A DNA stretch of 64,000 nt from Gambelia wislizenii (taxonomy: Eukaryota > Chordata > Lepidosauria > Squamata > Crotaphytidae). Below are positions 45,202 to 57,835 of this stretch, piece by piece. The stretch's first letter is position 1; each line of letters begins with the position of its first letter. Location: positions 193,733,809 through 193,797,808 of the forward strand of contig JAUMIR010000002.1 of the NCBI GenBank assembly GCA_030847615.1. Reading direction: 5' to 3'. The notes below the pieces were generated by a model, which saw nothing but the letters and a program-made list of their open reading frames with translations, ran no database searches and was not told where the DNA came from. Made by a program: the position numbers and the translations under genes.

Positions 45202-45724
45202 AGGGCTCATCTACACAAGCCAGGATACGCTGGCTCCCTGCTGGTGTATCCTGGCCACAGATCAGGCCAGTTGTTCCCCTTTTACCACCTCCAAATGGTC
45301 CAGAGTCCAGACATGCCAGCCTGTCACTGCAGCCACCACCATCACCATCTCCCTTGCTGTCTCAGAAAGCGGCCCACAACATGCGACCAAGGCCCCTGCA
45401 TGTGACCAGCCTTGGTCACATGCTGTGAAATGCCTTCCTGCCAACTGGGAGAGTGAGGCTGACTGGCAGCAGCAGCAAGGGCTGGCCTGCTGGGATGGTT
45501 TCCTATGGTCTCATGGGGCTTGATCTGTTCCTTCCCAGCAAGAACAGATTTAAAAAGGTATTATTTTAAAATGCATTGGGCCCTACCCCATCTAAGCCCC
45601 ATATCTGCCCTGGGGTGGTGAGGACTACCCAGGGGCAGAACGGGACAAATGCCTTGCACCATCAGGACTGCAGGGCTCTAAAACAGGGGCAAGATGGGGT
45701 ATATTGCCCATCTAGATAAGCCCT
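45202..45724. mobile_element. MITE (family H), complete
   Basis: Left end AGGGCTCATCTACACAAGCC and right end GCCCATCTAGATAAGCCCT, inverted. It shares its internal word order with 41442-41912. A further left end of this family is at 62276-62400. Confidence 0.82.
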
Positions 45725-46149
45725 AAATCCCACTGATTTACACTGGGCTCACTTCAGCCAAATGGTGCATGATTGCAGCCTTCCTATGGTTTACTTACCC
45801 ATTACCATCTATAAATCAAAAAAACACTTTTATAAGTGCAGTTATGTTGATAAAAGATCAGTATAAGAGCAGGGCTTTCCAGTGTATATTTAATAAGGAT
45901 GTGAAAGTTTACTTCACTTTAGTAACCGTGGCCTGGCTCAGAGGATCACAGTGGATCACTTAAACCATGGTTTAGGACAGAGTTTGGAAATGCAGGTTAA
46001 CAAACCCAAGAAACTAGCTACTGGTATGGTTTCCAATAAGCCCAGCAGCAGTTTGTCACCATTATAGTTACAGTTTTAAGGCTTAATCAATACATCTACA
46101 TGACACTTGTTTGCTGGTATTGTGAGCACTTGAAACCTCGTGCCATTGT

Positions 46150-46541
46150 TCTCTTATGATTTTGGCATCAATGCCAAAACACATTCGGGTGTGAACATGA
46201 AAGCCAGGTAGGGGACACTTTTTTTATGAACCTCCCCGGTTTACTTTTAAGTTTTAAAGTGTGTTTTTGTGCTTGTGTGTACGTTTTGTGTCTTTCTTTT
46301 GGTGTATTATTAAAATTTACTGCACTCGCATCTTCTTGCGAGAATCGGTGAGATCCTAACTGTTGCTGCTCGCTAGGAAGGGTTTTTAACAACAATTGCA
46401 TTATATGTTGATTTTAATTTGTATTGATTTAATAATGTTTTAAAGGGGGGAAGGGATTTTGAGTTGTTTTATATTATGTATTATTTTACTGTTGTAAGCC
46501 GCCCCGATTGTTCGCAGAGGGGCGGGATATAAATAAATAAA

Positions 46542-46577
<36 letters not shown>

Positions 46578-46739
46578 ACGCAGAAGTAAACAGAGCTCCA
46601 TTCATGCTCTGTTTATGCTGGGGCTGCCGTTTAATGCTACAGAAGGTAGGTCTAAAAGAATGGGTTCTTTTGCCAGCAGAAAAACAATTGAAAATATGGT
46701 GGGAAGGAAACGTTTGGGGGGGTTCGTCTGATAAAGTCC
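46150..46739. mobile_element. Family-K MITE interrupted by an L2 3' fragment
   Basis: TCCCCGGTTTACTTTTAAG and TTTTAAAGTGTGTTTTTGTGC match 43225-43265. The right end GGTTCGTCTGATAAAGTCC matches the family-K terminus. The middle is interrupted by an L2 tail (46370-46577). The left terminus has decayed. Confidence 0.75.
46370..46577 (+). mobile_element. L2 LINE 3' tail
   Basis: GTTGTAAGCCGCCCCGATTG, then GCAGAGGGGCGGGATATAAA and a (TAAA)n(ATT)n tail, match the 3' end of the large L2 at 37964-39696 in the opposite orientation. Only about 200 bp is present, a severe 5' truncation. Confidence 0.88.
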
Positions 46740-46917
46740 AATAACTAAAAAACAGTTCCCTGAGACTGTAAATAATGTGGAACTCGGGTTTATTCTAAAG
46801 TGAAAGTGAAAAATTTTACTCTCTTCCTCTGGTGCACAACAGAATGGAAAGGAGAGGGGAGGTGCAAGTCTGAGATTTGACACATCTGTTCTCTGTCAAT
46901 AGGAAAACTAGGTTTAA

Positions 46918-47410
46918 TGGGGGGTTGTCTAAATACTCCTCATAGAATTAGAGGAGAATACAATTTGTCTTAATGGAATCCTGCATCCATTTGCTGTATT
47001 CGAAAGGAGAGGGGCCAAATACTCCATATATTCCGTGGGAAAAGCCTTCGCGGCTTTTCCCATATTTTTAAAAATAACGCGTGGGAATGTGCACTATTAC
47101 CCATTAGGGCAACCTGTTTGCATCACTGTGCATTCTCAGAGTGGACAGCTGATTGGTCGGATGTATACAGGGGGTGGAGCTTGCTAGCGAAGCAAGCGCC
47201 CAAAACCACCATGTTGGATTTTCACTGTAGTGATTGTGCACTATAACGAGAAGATAGCCTTTTTTTGTTTGTTTGTTTGCTTCTTTATTAAAGTAGAAAA
47301 TCACATTTTGGATTTAATTTGTTTTTAACTGTTCAGTGGCAGCAACTCAAGGTAAATAAAAACGTGAATAATTCACTCATGCCCACCATCTTGATTCGCA
47401 GGCATCCCTG
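46918..47410 (+). mobile_element. Family-E MITE, near complete
   Basis: Begins GGGGGGTTGTCTAAATACTC and has CTTAATGGAATCC, GGCTTTTCCCATATTTTT, GCTGATTGGTCGGATG, GCTTGCTAGCGAAGCAAGCG and CACCATGTTGGATTTTCACT, as in 24033-24586. Confidence 0.82.
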
Positions 47411-47890
47411 TTGAAGCATCAAAGTTGGATAGCTTTGCATGAATGTAATCTTCAAATAAAACCTGTTAAGACAAATAGAAGCTGCTGCAAATTGGCATTA
47501 CTGCACACCAATCCACATTTTATTGCTTCGTATAGACAAGCTCAACGACAATACCTAATTCTCCTTTATGTTAGCATTACAGTTACTACCAATGTAACAG
47601 TCCCCTTCCCTCCAGTTTTAAGCAATGTAGTGAATAGGGTGGTTATGTGCTTTGGCTTGCATGGTCCACTGAGATAAATGGCTCTGAAGCTAGTCTTTGC
47701 ACTTCTGTTCTAAGTAGGACTACATCTGGATCTTAGCCAATTTGTTTTGGAGAGCCCCTATGACATAGAGCCCCTATGACCATCTCCTTCTAACCACCAA
47801 ACCTAGTCAGCTTTGTAAACAAACAGTCACCTCCTTTTTTAAAGTAGGGGTAAAGAAGCTTTTTTTTTCTTCAGCAAGGCTAACTCCAAT
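47411..47890. other. No gene seen
   Basis: Nothing recognised on either strand. Confidence 0.4.
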
Positions 47891-48150
47891 TTGCTGCTGC
47901 TGCTGTTGTTGTTGTGTGCCTTTAAGTCATTTCTGACTCTTGGTGACCCTAAGCTGAAACTATTGGGGGGGGGGGGTTATTGGCAGAATTTGCTTAGAGG
48001 AGGTTGTTCAGAGGACATTTGCCCTTACCGACCTCTGAGGCTCAGACAGTGTGACTTGCAAGTGGATTTCCATGGGGAAGGGGGGATTTGAACCCTGGTC
48101 ATCCAGTGTCCTAGTCCAACACTCAAATGACTGTACCACACTGGCTCTCA
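47891..48150 (-). mobile_element. tRNA-derived Sauria-type SINE
   Basis: Minus-strand head GAGAGCCAGTGTGGTACAGT and B-box-like GGGTTCAAATCC, body with CTCAGAGGTCGGTAAGGGCA, and tail CAAGAGTCAGAAATGACTTA, ending in an (AAC)n(AGC)n simple repeat. Confidence 0.88.
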
Positions 48151-48584
48151 AGTCTTTCAACTCCAATTTACCAAAACTTATTTCAACAAGTGTTGCCCTA
48201 CTGTTCCAAGATTGAACAGTGACTAGTTGAGGGGCTTGCAGGGGTGTAACTTTTGGAGGAAAGTTATTCTAGTGATAAAACTGTCCAATTTAGAGATAGT
48301 GATATTAACTGCATTTAGTTCCGGAATTCTTATTCTGCATTCTTTGAAAGCAGGAAATAACCCTCCAGATATAATCTCACAGAAACATTACTGTGCTATT
48401 GTGCAACTTCTTTAAGACCTTGGCAAGTGTTTCTGTTGAGTTCTACTCTCTTAAGCTTTATATACAAGGGAAAAAATATTATGATATGGTGATATCAGTG
48501 CATTAGAAGGTAGCAATAATGAATCTGTAGAAGCACTTGGCTTACTCTAGGTAGGCATCAGTATTGTATACCAGAAGGATTCGG

Positions 48585-48710
48585 AACTCTTTGGTCTTCC
48601 AGATGTTTTGGACTAGAGCTCCCACAGTCTCTTACCATGCTTGAGCCAGACTGATGAGAGCTGTAGATCAAAACATCTGGAGGGTCAAAGGTCCCCCAAT
48701 TCTGCTATAG
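48585..48710. mobile_element. Short inverted-repeat element (family G)
   Basis: CTTCCAGATGTTTTGGACTA and its inverse, GATCAAAACATCTGGAGGG, flank a short centre. It is similar to 11085-11200, 43675-43815 and 62585-62645. Confidence 0.7.
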
Positions 48711-48841
48711 ATTTGTGTAGATTTTCATGACGCTTAATACATGCACATATATACACTTCTTTCAGCTCCCTTAGCCATTAAAAAAAAGCACCATCTGAGC
48801 TGTTAACTAAATTCTGTGTTCAAAAGGAAACTGAGCCTGGA

Positions 48842-49376
48842 GGCCCATCTACAGGAAGGGGAAAAATCCAAAGTAGCTCCTAGTATTGGCATCTCACAGC
48901 AGCAGAGACATGTCTAAATCATTTTTCTGGCCTTGGAAGCTCCCATAAGCCTTGCATTCCTGATGGTGGCCGCAAGTGATTTACTTGCATTAGTTTTCAC
49001 TGTTTTTTTTTTTAAGTCATCCCAGGGTGCTCTGGTGTGATAGAGCAAGAGATTGCTAAGGTGAAAATCCAACATGGCAGCAGTGGGCGCTTGCCCTGCT
49101 AGCAAGCCCCACCCCTGCTCTCACCCGGACAATCAGCTTTGTGCTTCCCTTCAAATTTCCTGTCATTCAATAGTCCAAACAAGCAGGAATATGCACCCCC
49201 CTTGCAGTTTTTGAAAAAGTATGGGAAAATCTGCGAAGGCTTTTACCCTGTTGTTTTTGCTGTTTTGGGCCCCCCTCCTTCTGAATAGTGTGGATTGATG
49301 CTGGATCCCATTTAGATAGGTAGGATTCCCAGTGAATTCCAAGAGGGATAGTTTTACCATTTAGACGGGCCCGCAA
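48842..49376 (-). mobile_element. Family-E MITE, complete
   Basis: The left end GGCCCATCTACAGGAAGGGG and the right end TTTACCATTTAGACGGGCC are inverted (GGCCCGTCTA type). The interior has GGTGGCCGCAAGTGATTTAC, GGTGAAAATCCAACATGGCA, CAATCAGCTTTGTGCTTCCC and GGATCCCATTTAGATAGGTA. Confidence 0.88.
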
Positions 49377-49448
49377 TATATCTTTTGGGGGCAAATCTGT
49401 ATCTGCTTATTTTGTACAATTTATTTATGGCAAGGGGCAAAGAAATAT

Positions 49449-49680
49449 GAGGTCACATAGTGGTTTGTTTGTTGAGCTAGGACTCAGAAACACCAGGGTT
49501 CAAATCCCCCCCAGACATGGAAACCCACTGTGTGCCTTGGCCAAGTCACACACTCTCAGCCTCAGAAGAAGGCAAGGGCAAACCCGCTCTGAACAAATCT
49601 CTCCAAAAAATCTGATGATAGGTTCACCTTAGGGTTGTCATAAACCAGAAATTATTTGAAGTTACAAACAAGAACAAGTA
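49449..49680 (+). mobile_element. tRNA-derived Sauria-type SINE
   Basis: Head with GGGTTCAAATCC (B-box), body GGAAACCCACTGTGTGCCTT, GCCTCAGAAGAAGGCAAGG and GCAAACCCGCTCTGAACAAA, and tail GGGTTGTCATAAACCAGAAA. Confidence 0.88.
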
Positions 49681-52600
49681 GTTCTGTGATCACACTGGCT
49701 GGAGGATTCTGGGAATCAGAGTCAAACCACATACACACATCCCAGGGTTCTAAGATTCCAATAGGTATTGTCCTTGGTAACACACATTCAACTTAACCTT
49801 CACAAACTTAAAACCTTGAAACATTCTTTAAAACGCACCCCACTCCACAATCCAATGAGACAATAATTTATTCTGGAGTGACTACCCAGTTCCCCACACT
49901 GGCAGAATTATTCGTCAAATATTGCCAGCCTTCAGGGTTCCCAGACTGAAAACTGGAGAGGGTTCCTATACCTTCAATGGTTGCATAGGAGAGGGAATTT
50001 CGGTAGGTGTTGTTTATTATCTGGTTGCAGGACAAGCAACAACTGCTGAAATTCCTTCTTCTACACAACCATTAAAAGTGCAGGAGCTCTTTCCAGTCTT
50101 CAATCTGGCAACCCTACACAGCTGTTGGTCATCACTATGAATCCTTGTTTAAGACTCTTAGAGGCTCGGGGATTAAACTTTGCTCAGTCTACACAGATTT
50201 GTTAGGAGGACCCATCTTAAATGGTTCCAGATGCATTGAACAGAAGAACCAAGACTGCCAAATATATTTCACCCGTTTATAAACTTGCCAGTGTTGGAAT
50301 AATGCTGGAAAGATTATAGTGATCCTCCACTACAGTCCCCTGACAAAACATTTAATAACGAGTTCACTTCCCCAGCGTATTGAACAAATCTCTACTTCCA
50401 AAAACATAGGAACTCAAGAACGCATTCCCAAATGCCTGTGGCAGTTTTGCACCTTAATAAAATCATTTCCCAGCTTCTGCAGTTCATTAAAGGCACAGTT
50501 CTCAAACCTCTGTCTCCTGTCCTCAGCAAGCACCACTTGACACACAATAGCATGGGTTCTTATCTAACTTGTGGATATTTTCAGTGTTTCCCAGTTGTCT
50601 GCACTATGGGAACTAAGATAATGTAAGGCTGTTTATAGGAGGAAAACTTCCTCTCTTCTCTTCACCCAACCACCCTTGCACCTGTACCCTACCCAAGCAT
50701 CCCTGAGAGGGGAATCAGAGTTCCCTTCCAAACAAAGGCTGAGCAGTGGGTTGCTGGGGAAGGAGGGGACAACACACTTTCCTCCAATTAACTTCCTAAA
50801 GAGAACTTTTCTTAGGATCCAAATCAAATTTTGGCTGAGTGCCCCTCCTCCAACAGTTCCCAATGCCCATCCTACATTGTTCAGCAGAACCCACAACTTC
50901 ACAAGGCTGCAAGGTGGGGAGAGAAATAGGGTGAGGAAGGAATAGCAGACTTTCCTCCCATGAATTTCCTCAAGTTATTTTAGGATCCAAGTTTATGTCC
51001 TCAAAAGGCTTCAAGGGGAAAGGCCAAGGGGAAGACCAAACCACACTAAAAGATAACCTGTCTACATTTGTCCAGCTGCATTTGTCTTGAAAGGCAAAAG
51101 ACTGGGCTTAGGATGGAATCAATCAGAGATGGAATTTCATGCATCAGAATCCTGGGCTTTCCAGCATCTGGTTTTTATCAATTTTAATTGTGAATGTTAT
51201 GCCATTGCAAATAATAGATTTGCAAAGCCTTGAAACAATGCACAATAATATTTTTTTCTGATGCCAAGCTTGGATTCGCACGACTGTTTTCTCCCACTGT
51301 GAGGCGGTTTCCCCCCCTTCCACCCATCTGGTGTGGAAATCCACTTCCAGGGTGTCTGAAAGTGTTGCTCCATGGCCATCATTCAACACAACAGCCTGAT
51401 GCTAATAGAGCTGAACGTCAGGAGAAGGAAAAATCGTAGAACAGATGGACAAAGTTTGCCTACAAAGAAGGTTTTCAACAGGCTTGGCATCAGAAATTTT
51501 GAGCTGGGATGGACAACATAGATAAAGGAAAAGTAGGTGAGATAAATACCTTATGGCCAGTCAGTATAATCAGCTGTGCATCTTCCACCCAGAAATAAAT
51601 ATACCAGCAGGAAGGGAAGCATGGCCCTGTGAGATCATGTGCCTGTGTATCCCTGCTTTGGACAGCATGGAGGCCTTTTGGGGTCCCTAGGCTTCCATGG
51701 ACTTCCTCTGAAGCCTAGTTTTGAAGGGATTAGTTCCCTCACTCCATTCCCAAACTTAAGGCTGTGAGTTCTGTTGTTTGTTGATGGATCCAAAACAGCA
51801 CTCTTCACACACGAGGGAGGTATCCGCAGACTTGGAGAAACCTCAAGGTTTGCAGAAGTACAACAGCCTTTAAAGGGGGAAACACCAAGGAAGAAGAAAT
51901 TTGTAAACATAAGTATGCTCAGTAGGGACAGCATGTTGACTTAAAAGGGAAGGGGGGCACAAAGGAAGACCAGCATAAACTCGTGGCTCCAATTTTCATG
52001 GAGTAGTGGATCTGCTCCATGTTTTAGTCTGAAGTTTAGCTATCCAAGGTGTTAAATGCTATCTCCCAAATAGGTTCAGCATGTAGGTTAGCTCCTTCAG
52101 AGTTTGAACCCAAAGCCAGAACAGATTCACCACCACCCCCAATATGATTGGAGCCACTCTGAGGCAAGATACATGATGAGGAGAGGATGGAATGGATGGA
52201 TCAAAACTATTACAGCAGCTTCGTGGCATGGTTAGGGTCCTGAAACAAAGGCATACTGCTACACTTTGTTGCAGGTCCCATTTGTACTCATCTAATATGT
52301 ATATCTATAGGAACTGACAGCAGTCTTCCTCAGCCTGTGCTGGTTCTCTGCCCCATTTCAGACAGTGATCATAATGGAATGCAGCGTGAGTCATTCCATT
52401 TGTATGTGCTGACATGCATTATATAAAAGTATAGGGAGCTGCCTTCCTCCTAAGTCAAGCTAATGGTCCATTTAGCCCAGTGCTGTGCAACCTGACTGGC
52501 AGTAACTCTCCAGAGTCTCAAGTAAACATTCTTCTCAAGATGTCAGATTCGATATTAAAACTGTGTGTATGTGTTTGTGTGTGAGAGAGGAGGGTTGGGG

Positions 52601-52758
52601 AAACTGCAATTTCAGTTCAGGCTTCTCCCATGCCGCAACAGGAAACTATGTGGCTAGTCTGTCATCTGAGTGCTACATGGTGATGGGAAGTTTCAAATCC
52701 CTTGCCTTACTCACTCTTCTTAGAGTTGTTTTTATATATATATAAAAAGAAGACTTTG
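49681..52758. other. No gene seen
   Basis: No exon was recognised. The repeat scrap seen at 10515-10595 recurs at 52463-52540 (TGGTCCATTTAGCCCAGTGC, GACTGGCAGTAACTCTCCAG). Confidence 0.4.
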
Positions 52759-52985
52759 TAGATTATCAAACAACTACACTGTTATAGTGCTATTATTCGA
52801 CTTTAACTGCTGTGGCTGCCTCATGTGGAATTCTGGGCTTTGTAGTTTAGTGAGGCCTAAGAGCTCTCTGGCTGAGAATGCTAAATGCCCCTCCCTAAAC
52901 TGCAAATCCCAGGATTCCACAGGAGGCTGCCAGAGCAGTTAAAGTGGAATAATAGCGCTATAGCAATGTAGTGTGATAATCTCCT
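52759..52985. mobile_element. TIR MITE (family F)
   Basis: TAGATTATCAAACAACTACACTG and CAATGTAGTGTGATAATCTCC are inverted ends. Inner arms contain CGACTTTAACTGCTGTGGC and GCCAGAGCAGTTAAAGTGG, with CTGCAAATCCCAGGATTCC near the centre. Confidence 0.9.
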
Positions 52986-53600
52986 CTGAGTGGACAGCTC
53001 TTGGAAAAGAGCAGATTTCTCCAATGGGGAGCCCCCAGATGTGATTGGGGATGGACTCAGTTGGAGTCAGTACATCTGGAGGGCACCACACTTGGGAAAG
53101 CTGAAATGCAGAAGGGTTGTCCTTTGTAAAGCAGGACTAGTGCTAACTCTTAATGTGTATACAGAACTGAAAATACAGCCGAGTATCATCTCATCCAACT
53201 ATCTGTCCTGAGCTGAGGCAATTAATTAATTATTTTCTGATACTAAAGGCAGCAGTGCTCAGAAATGTTACTTTCTAGAGCAAAGGCAGGAACTCCAGCA
53301 TGAAACAAAAGAAACGTTGAAATCCAAATTTGTTAACTGAATCATCACAGCATGTGTAGGAGAAGTTCAGCAACTAAGCCATGCTGGGACATCTCTGCTT
53401 AAATTTCATGTGAACCATGAATCAAAAATGGATGTGGCATAGACACTGTGGTAAAGACTCACGAGAATCATTGGGCTCTTCCAGATTGTTCTACAGAAGC
53501 ATGCCTTCTCATGATATAGCTCCTTTGCTTTTCCCAGTTGCTGTTGCTTCCATGTCCACTCATTCCATTATTTTTAGGGGCTGCTGGTAGAGATTTCTTA

Positions 53601-53717
53601 TATAGTTGTCACTTCATATTCTCTGGGGTTTGGTTCCAGGACCCCCCTGTGGATACCAAAATCTGTAAATACTCAAGCCCCATTATATGAAATGGCATAG
53701 CAAAATGGTGTCCCTTA
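53601..53717. mobile_element. Left half of a pogo/Tigger-type MITE
   Basis: Starts TATAGTTGTCACTTCATATT and runs to GGTGTCCCTTATA, matching the first 117 bp of the complete copy that follows. The second half of this copy is absent. Confidence 0.88.
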
Positions 53718-53952
53718 TACAGTTGTCCCTTCACATTCGCTGGGGTTTGGTTCCAGGACCCCCCGTGAATACCCAAATCCGTGAATACTCAAGTCCCATT
53801 ATATGCAATGGCAGAGCAAAATGGTGTCCCTTATATAAGATGGCAAAATCAAGGTTTGCTATTAGGATTGTTATTTTTTTAAGAATATTTTTCAAGCCAT
53901 GAATACTTAAATCCATGGATACCAAATTCGTGAATATGGAGGGACAACTGTA
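53718..53952. mobile_element. Pogo/Tigger-type MITE, complete
   Basis: TACAGTTGTCCCTTCACATT on the left and GGAGGGACAACTGTA on the right are perfect in the outer bases, with TA borders. Inner arms CCGTGAATACCCAAATCC and GCCATGAATACTTAAATCC are arranged as a longer imperfect palindrome. Confidence 0.93.
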
Positions 53953-56534
53953 TTTGGACTGAGACTCCTCCAAAGTATATTTTAGATCTGGGACACAGGT
54001 AACTGTGGGTCTGCTCTTTGATATTTTTTTTTTAAGTCTTAAAGTGCCATTTCACTGATCCACTGAGACACTAAATGCCATTTCACTGATACAAATGCTA
54101 TTTCACTGATCCACTGAAGTACTTAAACTTTTTTAAAAATAGAAGATAACATTTAAAAGAGAAAAAAGAACAAAGGACCCCCCCCCTTTTGTTGTTCCAA
54201 TATCTCTTGGAATTAAAAAGAAACCCATTCAAGGGGTTTAAATAAATAAAATGTTGCTGATGGTGCTAGGAACTGCCAGAAAATGGTCCAAGACTACAGA
54301 AATGTCAGTTAGATATTTTTAAATACTTCAAGAACAATAGCAACAAATACCACAACCTCCTAATACATCTGTCCAGCTCAGCTTGACACAGGAAGCTATT
54401 CTTACATCACATGCACCCATTAATTCATACTGTTCTAGTTTAGAACTGTACACACTGACTGGCAGCAACTTTCCAGGGTTTTAGACAAAGCTTTCCCAGC
54501 TGTGCCTGGAGGAACAAAGGTAGGGAACCTGGGCCCTTTTGTATGCTAACAGTGTACTCTGATCTTGACCTCTGAATCTTGGCATTACGGACCTCTATTT
54601 TAAAATGGCAAAGCACAATTTTGATATTTAGCAACAGCAGTCAGCTCTGCAGATGGCACATATTTCATTGCCACCAAAACAAGGTCTGCTCCAGAAAGGT
54701 GTCAGGTACTAAATTATGATCTTTCTAGAGTCCCCAATTTAAACATTAAGGAGGGTTGTTTTCTTTTTATTTTATGTTCAGTGCTGTTCTCCAACACACT
54801 GCCCCCAACATTTTTTCTGGTCTTTTTCTACCCAAGGCCTGAAGGAAGTAGACATTTTGACTGCAGCTGCTCTGAATCAAGAGCAAGGGGAGGGGGACTG
54901 GAGTCCAGACAGAGCCATTTTGTACTTTACAAAAGGGCCTGAGGAAAACTGTCAGGAATATACAGGAGGGGGTCTAGTTTTGCAGTCCCAATTTAGCCAA
55001 GCAGCAAAGAAAGGCATCTGTTGAAATCATCCGTTGTTTTCATGTTTGCAATATTGTTTCTGTCTGCTTTTTCTCTATAATAGAAAAGGTATTCCACAAG
55101 GGTATCAGGTTTGCACTCCCCGCTGTTGTTATTTTTACAAAAGTGTCTGCCCAGAGATTGTCCGGCTACCTGTTCTCCTGAAAAGAGGCCTTCTCTGGGG
55201 ACTCTGTATCAGGGCCGCCTGTCTTCCTGGCAGAAGAACCAAAGGTAGGCTGCTGAGCTTGCTTACAGAATAAAATACAAGACAATCTTGGCCTGAACAC
55301 TTGATGCCCCTACAGATATGCACCTGGAAGTTGGAAAGCAGTAAAAAGCAAACAAATCCATATGCACAAACTCCTTATTCTGACAAAATCAAACTGGACA
55401 GACTAGCATTTGGATTTAATTTGGAAAGAAGTTAAAGAAAACAGGAAGGGGGGGAAGCAAAGCAGCTCCCCCCTACACACTATTTGTTCCATTTCATCTT
55501 ACAAACAATTTAATTGGCCTCCCCAACTCTCAATCTCTCCTCTTTTTCTTCCTTTTGCTGCCACACACTCTTCACACATCAAAACCTATTTTAGGCTGGC
55601 TGATGAATCCCAGATGTCTAGAGAAGGCAGCAGGAGCTACGGTTATTCCATTCGCGGCTTCACACGGCTTTCCTGGCAATCTCCTGTGTGAGATTCAGCC
55701 AAGTGGGAAGAGCATAACAAAGTGGGAAATGAAAGAGTCTGCTTCTCACTGGGTGAGAGAGTGTGCCTCTGTGTGTGTGCACATGCATGCAGTGTGCTGG
55801 AGGGGGAAGTCAGGAGCTCAAAGAGTGGAGGTGACATAGGAACAGAGGTCTACCTTGTTCTGCTTTCCCCAAGATGAAACTGGAGAGGAGGCAGGTGGAT
55901 CTAGCAAAGGGTTTGTTGGAAATGCAAACAAGGCAGGGATCAGAGGATGACCCTTGAAACCATGGCTAATATATCCATGCTCTTTTGCTCTGGCACATAG
56001 GCAAAGGAAGTGACTGCAGCTGTTCAAGAGTTTCTGACATTTGGAACAGGGAGGAGGGCACAGGAGTATAACTAAAAACTCTGCAGAAATTCTAACTCAC
56101 TGATGTATTATCTTTTCCAAGCACTCAGCCATGACAAGGGATCCCAGGGGATTCCTCCAAACAAGGCTTTTACTGTGTATGCACTCTCCTTCCAATCCAG
56201 TATTGTAGGGGGGGGGGCAGACAACTTCCTCTCCTATTTATAACCTTCCTATGTTTCCCAGTATCAGAAGATTCCCGTTGGCCGCGGCTAGCCAACCAGG
56301 TAGTTGGGGATGAGCTTTCGTTAGGCCACCTCGGATTGGCCTTTTTAGTCATCAGCGCGCTTGCAGAAAGCGCGGGATGAGTCCTTCCTGAATCTTTGTT
56401 TGCGAAGAAAAGCCAGAGAGAGAGAGAGAGAGATGTTTCCCAGTGGCTTCTTCTAGCTTTTCTCTTATCAAACACACACACAATGTTAAAGGAGCAAGGA
56501 AAGAAGGAACAGCTGCACAATTCTTCATCAGTAG
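53953..56534. other. No gene seen; small repeat scraps
   Basis: The GACTGGCAGCAACTTTCCAG repeat recurs at 54455-54535, and a poly-C/poly-T run lies at 54178-54192. No exon was recognised. Confidence 0.4.
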
Positions 56535-56985
56535 CACTAAGAACCACCTGGAGATACTCTGGGTGGCCTTGGGCCAGTCTTATCTCTCAGTATTACCTAG
56601 CTTGCAGGGTTGCTATGAGGCTGACATAAGGGAAAGAACCACACACATCATCACCTTGACTTCCTCTCAAGATACCCATGTAAGGAAGAAATAACATGAG
56701 CGAGCAAGCAGGTGCCTTTCATAAAACTAAGCAATCTAATTGTGCAGGACATCATCTACCTTTTCAGCCACTGGGTATAAATGACCCTTTATTTTTTTCT
56801 TCTTCACCAGTTGTGGTAGACACCCACCTCCACCCCCACCTCCAATAGCTTTTATTTCCACAACAACCCTTGCTGTGAGTTGTGTTAGGCTGACTGTGAA
56901 TGACTAGTCCATGCTCGCTCTGGTGAGCTTACAGCTGAGAGAAGAGATTCAAGCCTGACTCACCTGGTTCCTAGTCACTATACAA
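56535..56985. mobile_element. Two tRNA-type SINE scraps
   Basis: On the plus strand at 56555-56640: CTGGGTGGCCTTGGGCCAGT and TTGCAGGGTTGCTATGAGGC. On the minus strand at 56855-56985: plus-strand GTTGTGTTAGGCTGACTGTG and GAGATTCAAGCCTGACTCAC. The heads are incomplete and the two are not clearly joined. Confidence 0.55.
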
Positions 56986-57374
56986 CACTCTCCAAACAAC
57001 AAAAGGGTAGTTCTAGTTGCAAAAGGGCCATTTTTAAAAAGAGTGGGCGCTTTCTCCTAATGCGCTTACCTGAAACCAAAGGAGTGATTCCCACACTTAT
57101 ATACCTTGTTCCAGATTCCGGCATGCAAAAACTCACAGCTTCACTGAATGTATGAATTGTCCTTATTGAAAATAATGTGCCTAAGATGGTATTGGTCAGC
57201 ATAAAATCCTGTCTGTAGTGTTGGATCTATAATACCTGATACACATACTCCAGCCAGCCCTCGACATTGTGGGAAGGGATGGAATTCAAAGACATAGCTA
57301 TTGCATTTCTTTTGCATGTCTATGGCTATTCAACAGCCTGCCTGTAAGATCTGTTCCTAGGCACCAGTTCACTC

Positions 57375-57433
57375 CATGCATCTGAGGAAGTAGACCAAGT
57401 CTACGAAAGCTTATGCTACAATTTCTTTCTCTC
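57375..57433. repeat. Dispersed repeat fragment, left flank of a foldback insertion
   Basis: GCATCTGAGGAAGTAGACC and AAGTCTACGAAAGCTTATGC. The rest of this repeat (TCTCAAAGGTACTACAAAAT) resumes at about 57746, on the other side of the foldback element. Confidence 0.65.
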
Positions 57434-57744
57434 AGGAGATTATCAGATGCGTCCAAAAAAGTGCAAGAGCAGCACATGAAGCCAACGTTACTATCCTGCA
57501 AGTGGGACCTGGTTTCAGATGTCCTCGTCATCATCACATGCTATTCCTGTGCTGCAGCTGTTAGTAAGGTGTTGCTTTTCCTTGATGGGGAGGTCCCGTC
57601 AATGAAAAGCAACACCTAACAGCTACAGCACAGGATCAGCACATGATGATGACGGTGGCATCTGAAACTGGGTCCCATTCGCGGGAAAGTAACATCATCC
57701 TCACATGCTGCTCTTGTACTTTTTGCTGCGTCTGATATCTCCTG
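57433..57744. mobile_element. Foldback element 1 (nearly full-length inverted repeat)
   Basis: From CAGGAGATTATCAGATGCGT to GCGTCTGATATCTCCTG almost the entire length is an imperfect palindrome. AAAAAGTGCAAGAGCAGCAC pairs with GCTGCTCTTGTACTTTTTGC, and TAAGGTGTTGCTTTTCCTTGAT pairs with AATGAAAAGCAACACCTAA. It interrupts a dispersed repeat, showing that it inserted. Confidence 0.9.
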
Positions 57745-57835
57745 TGTCTCAAAGGTACTACAAAATTCTCTTGCTTATTGTGAGAAGGGAGCAATAAATG
57801 TGCATTGTGAACTTAGCCTGCACTAGGGAAACTGA

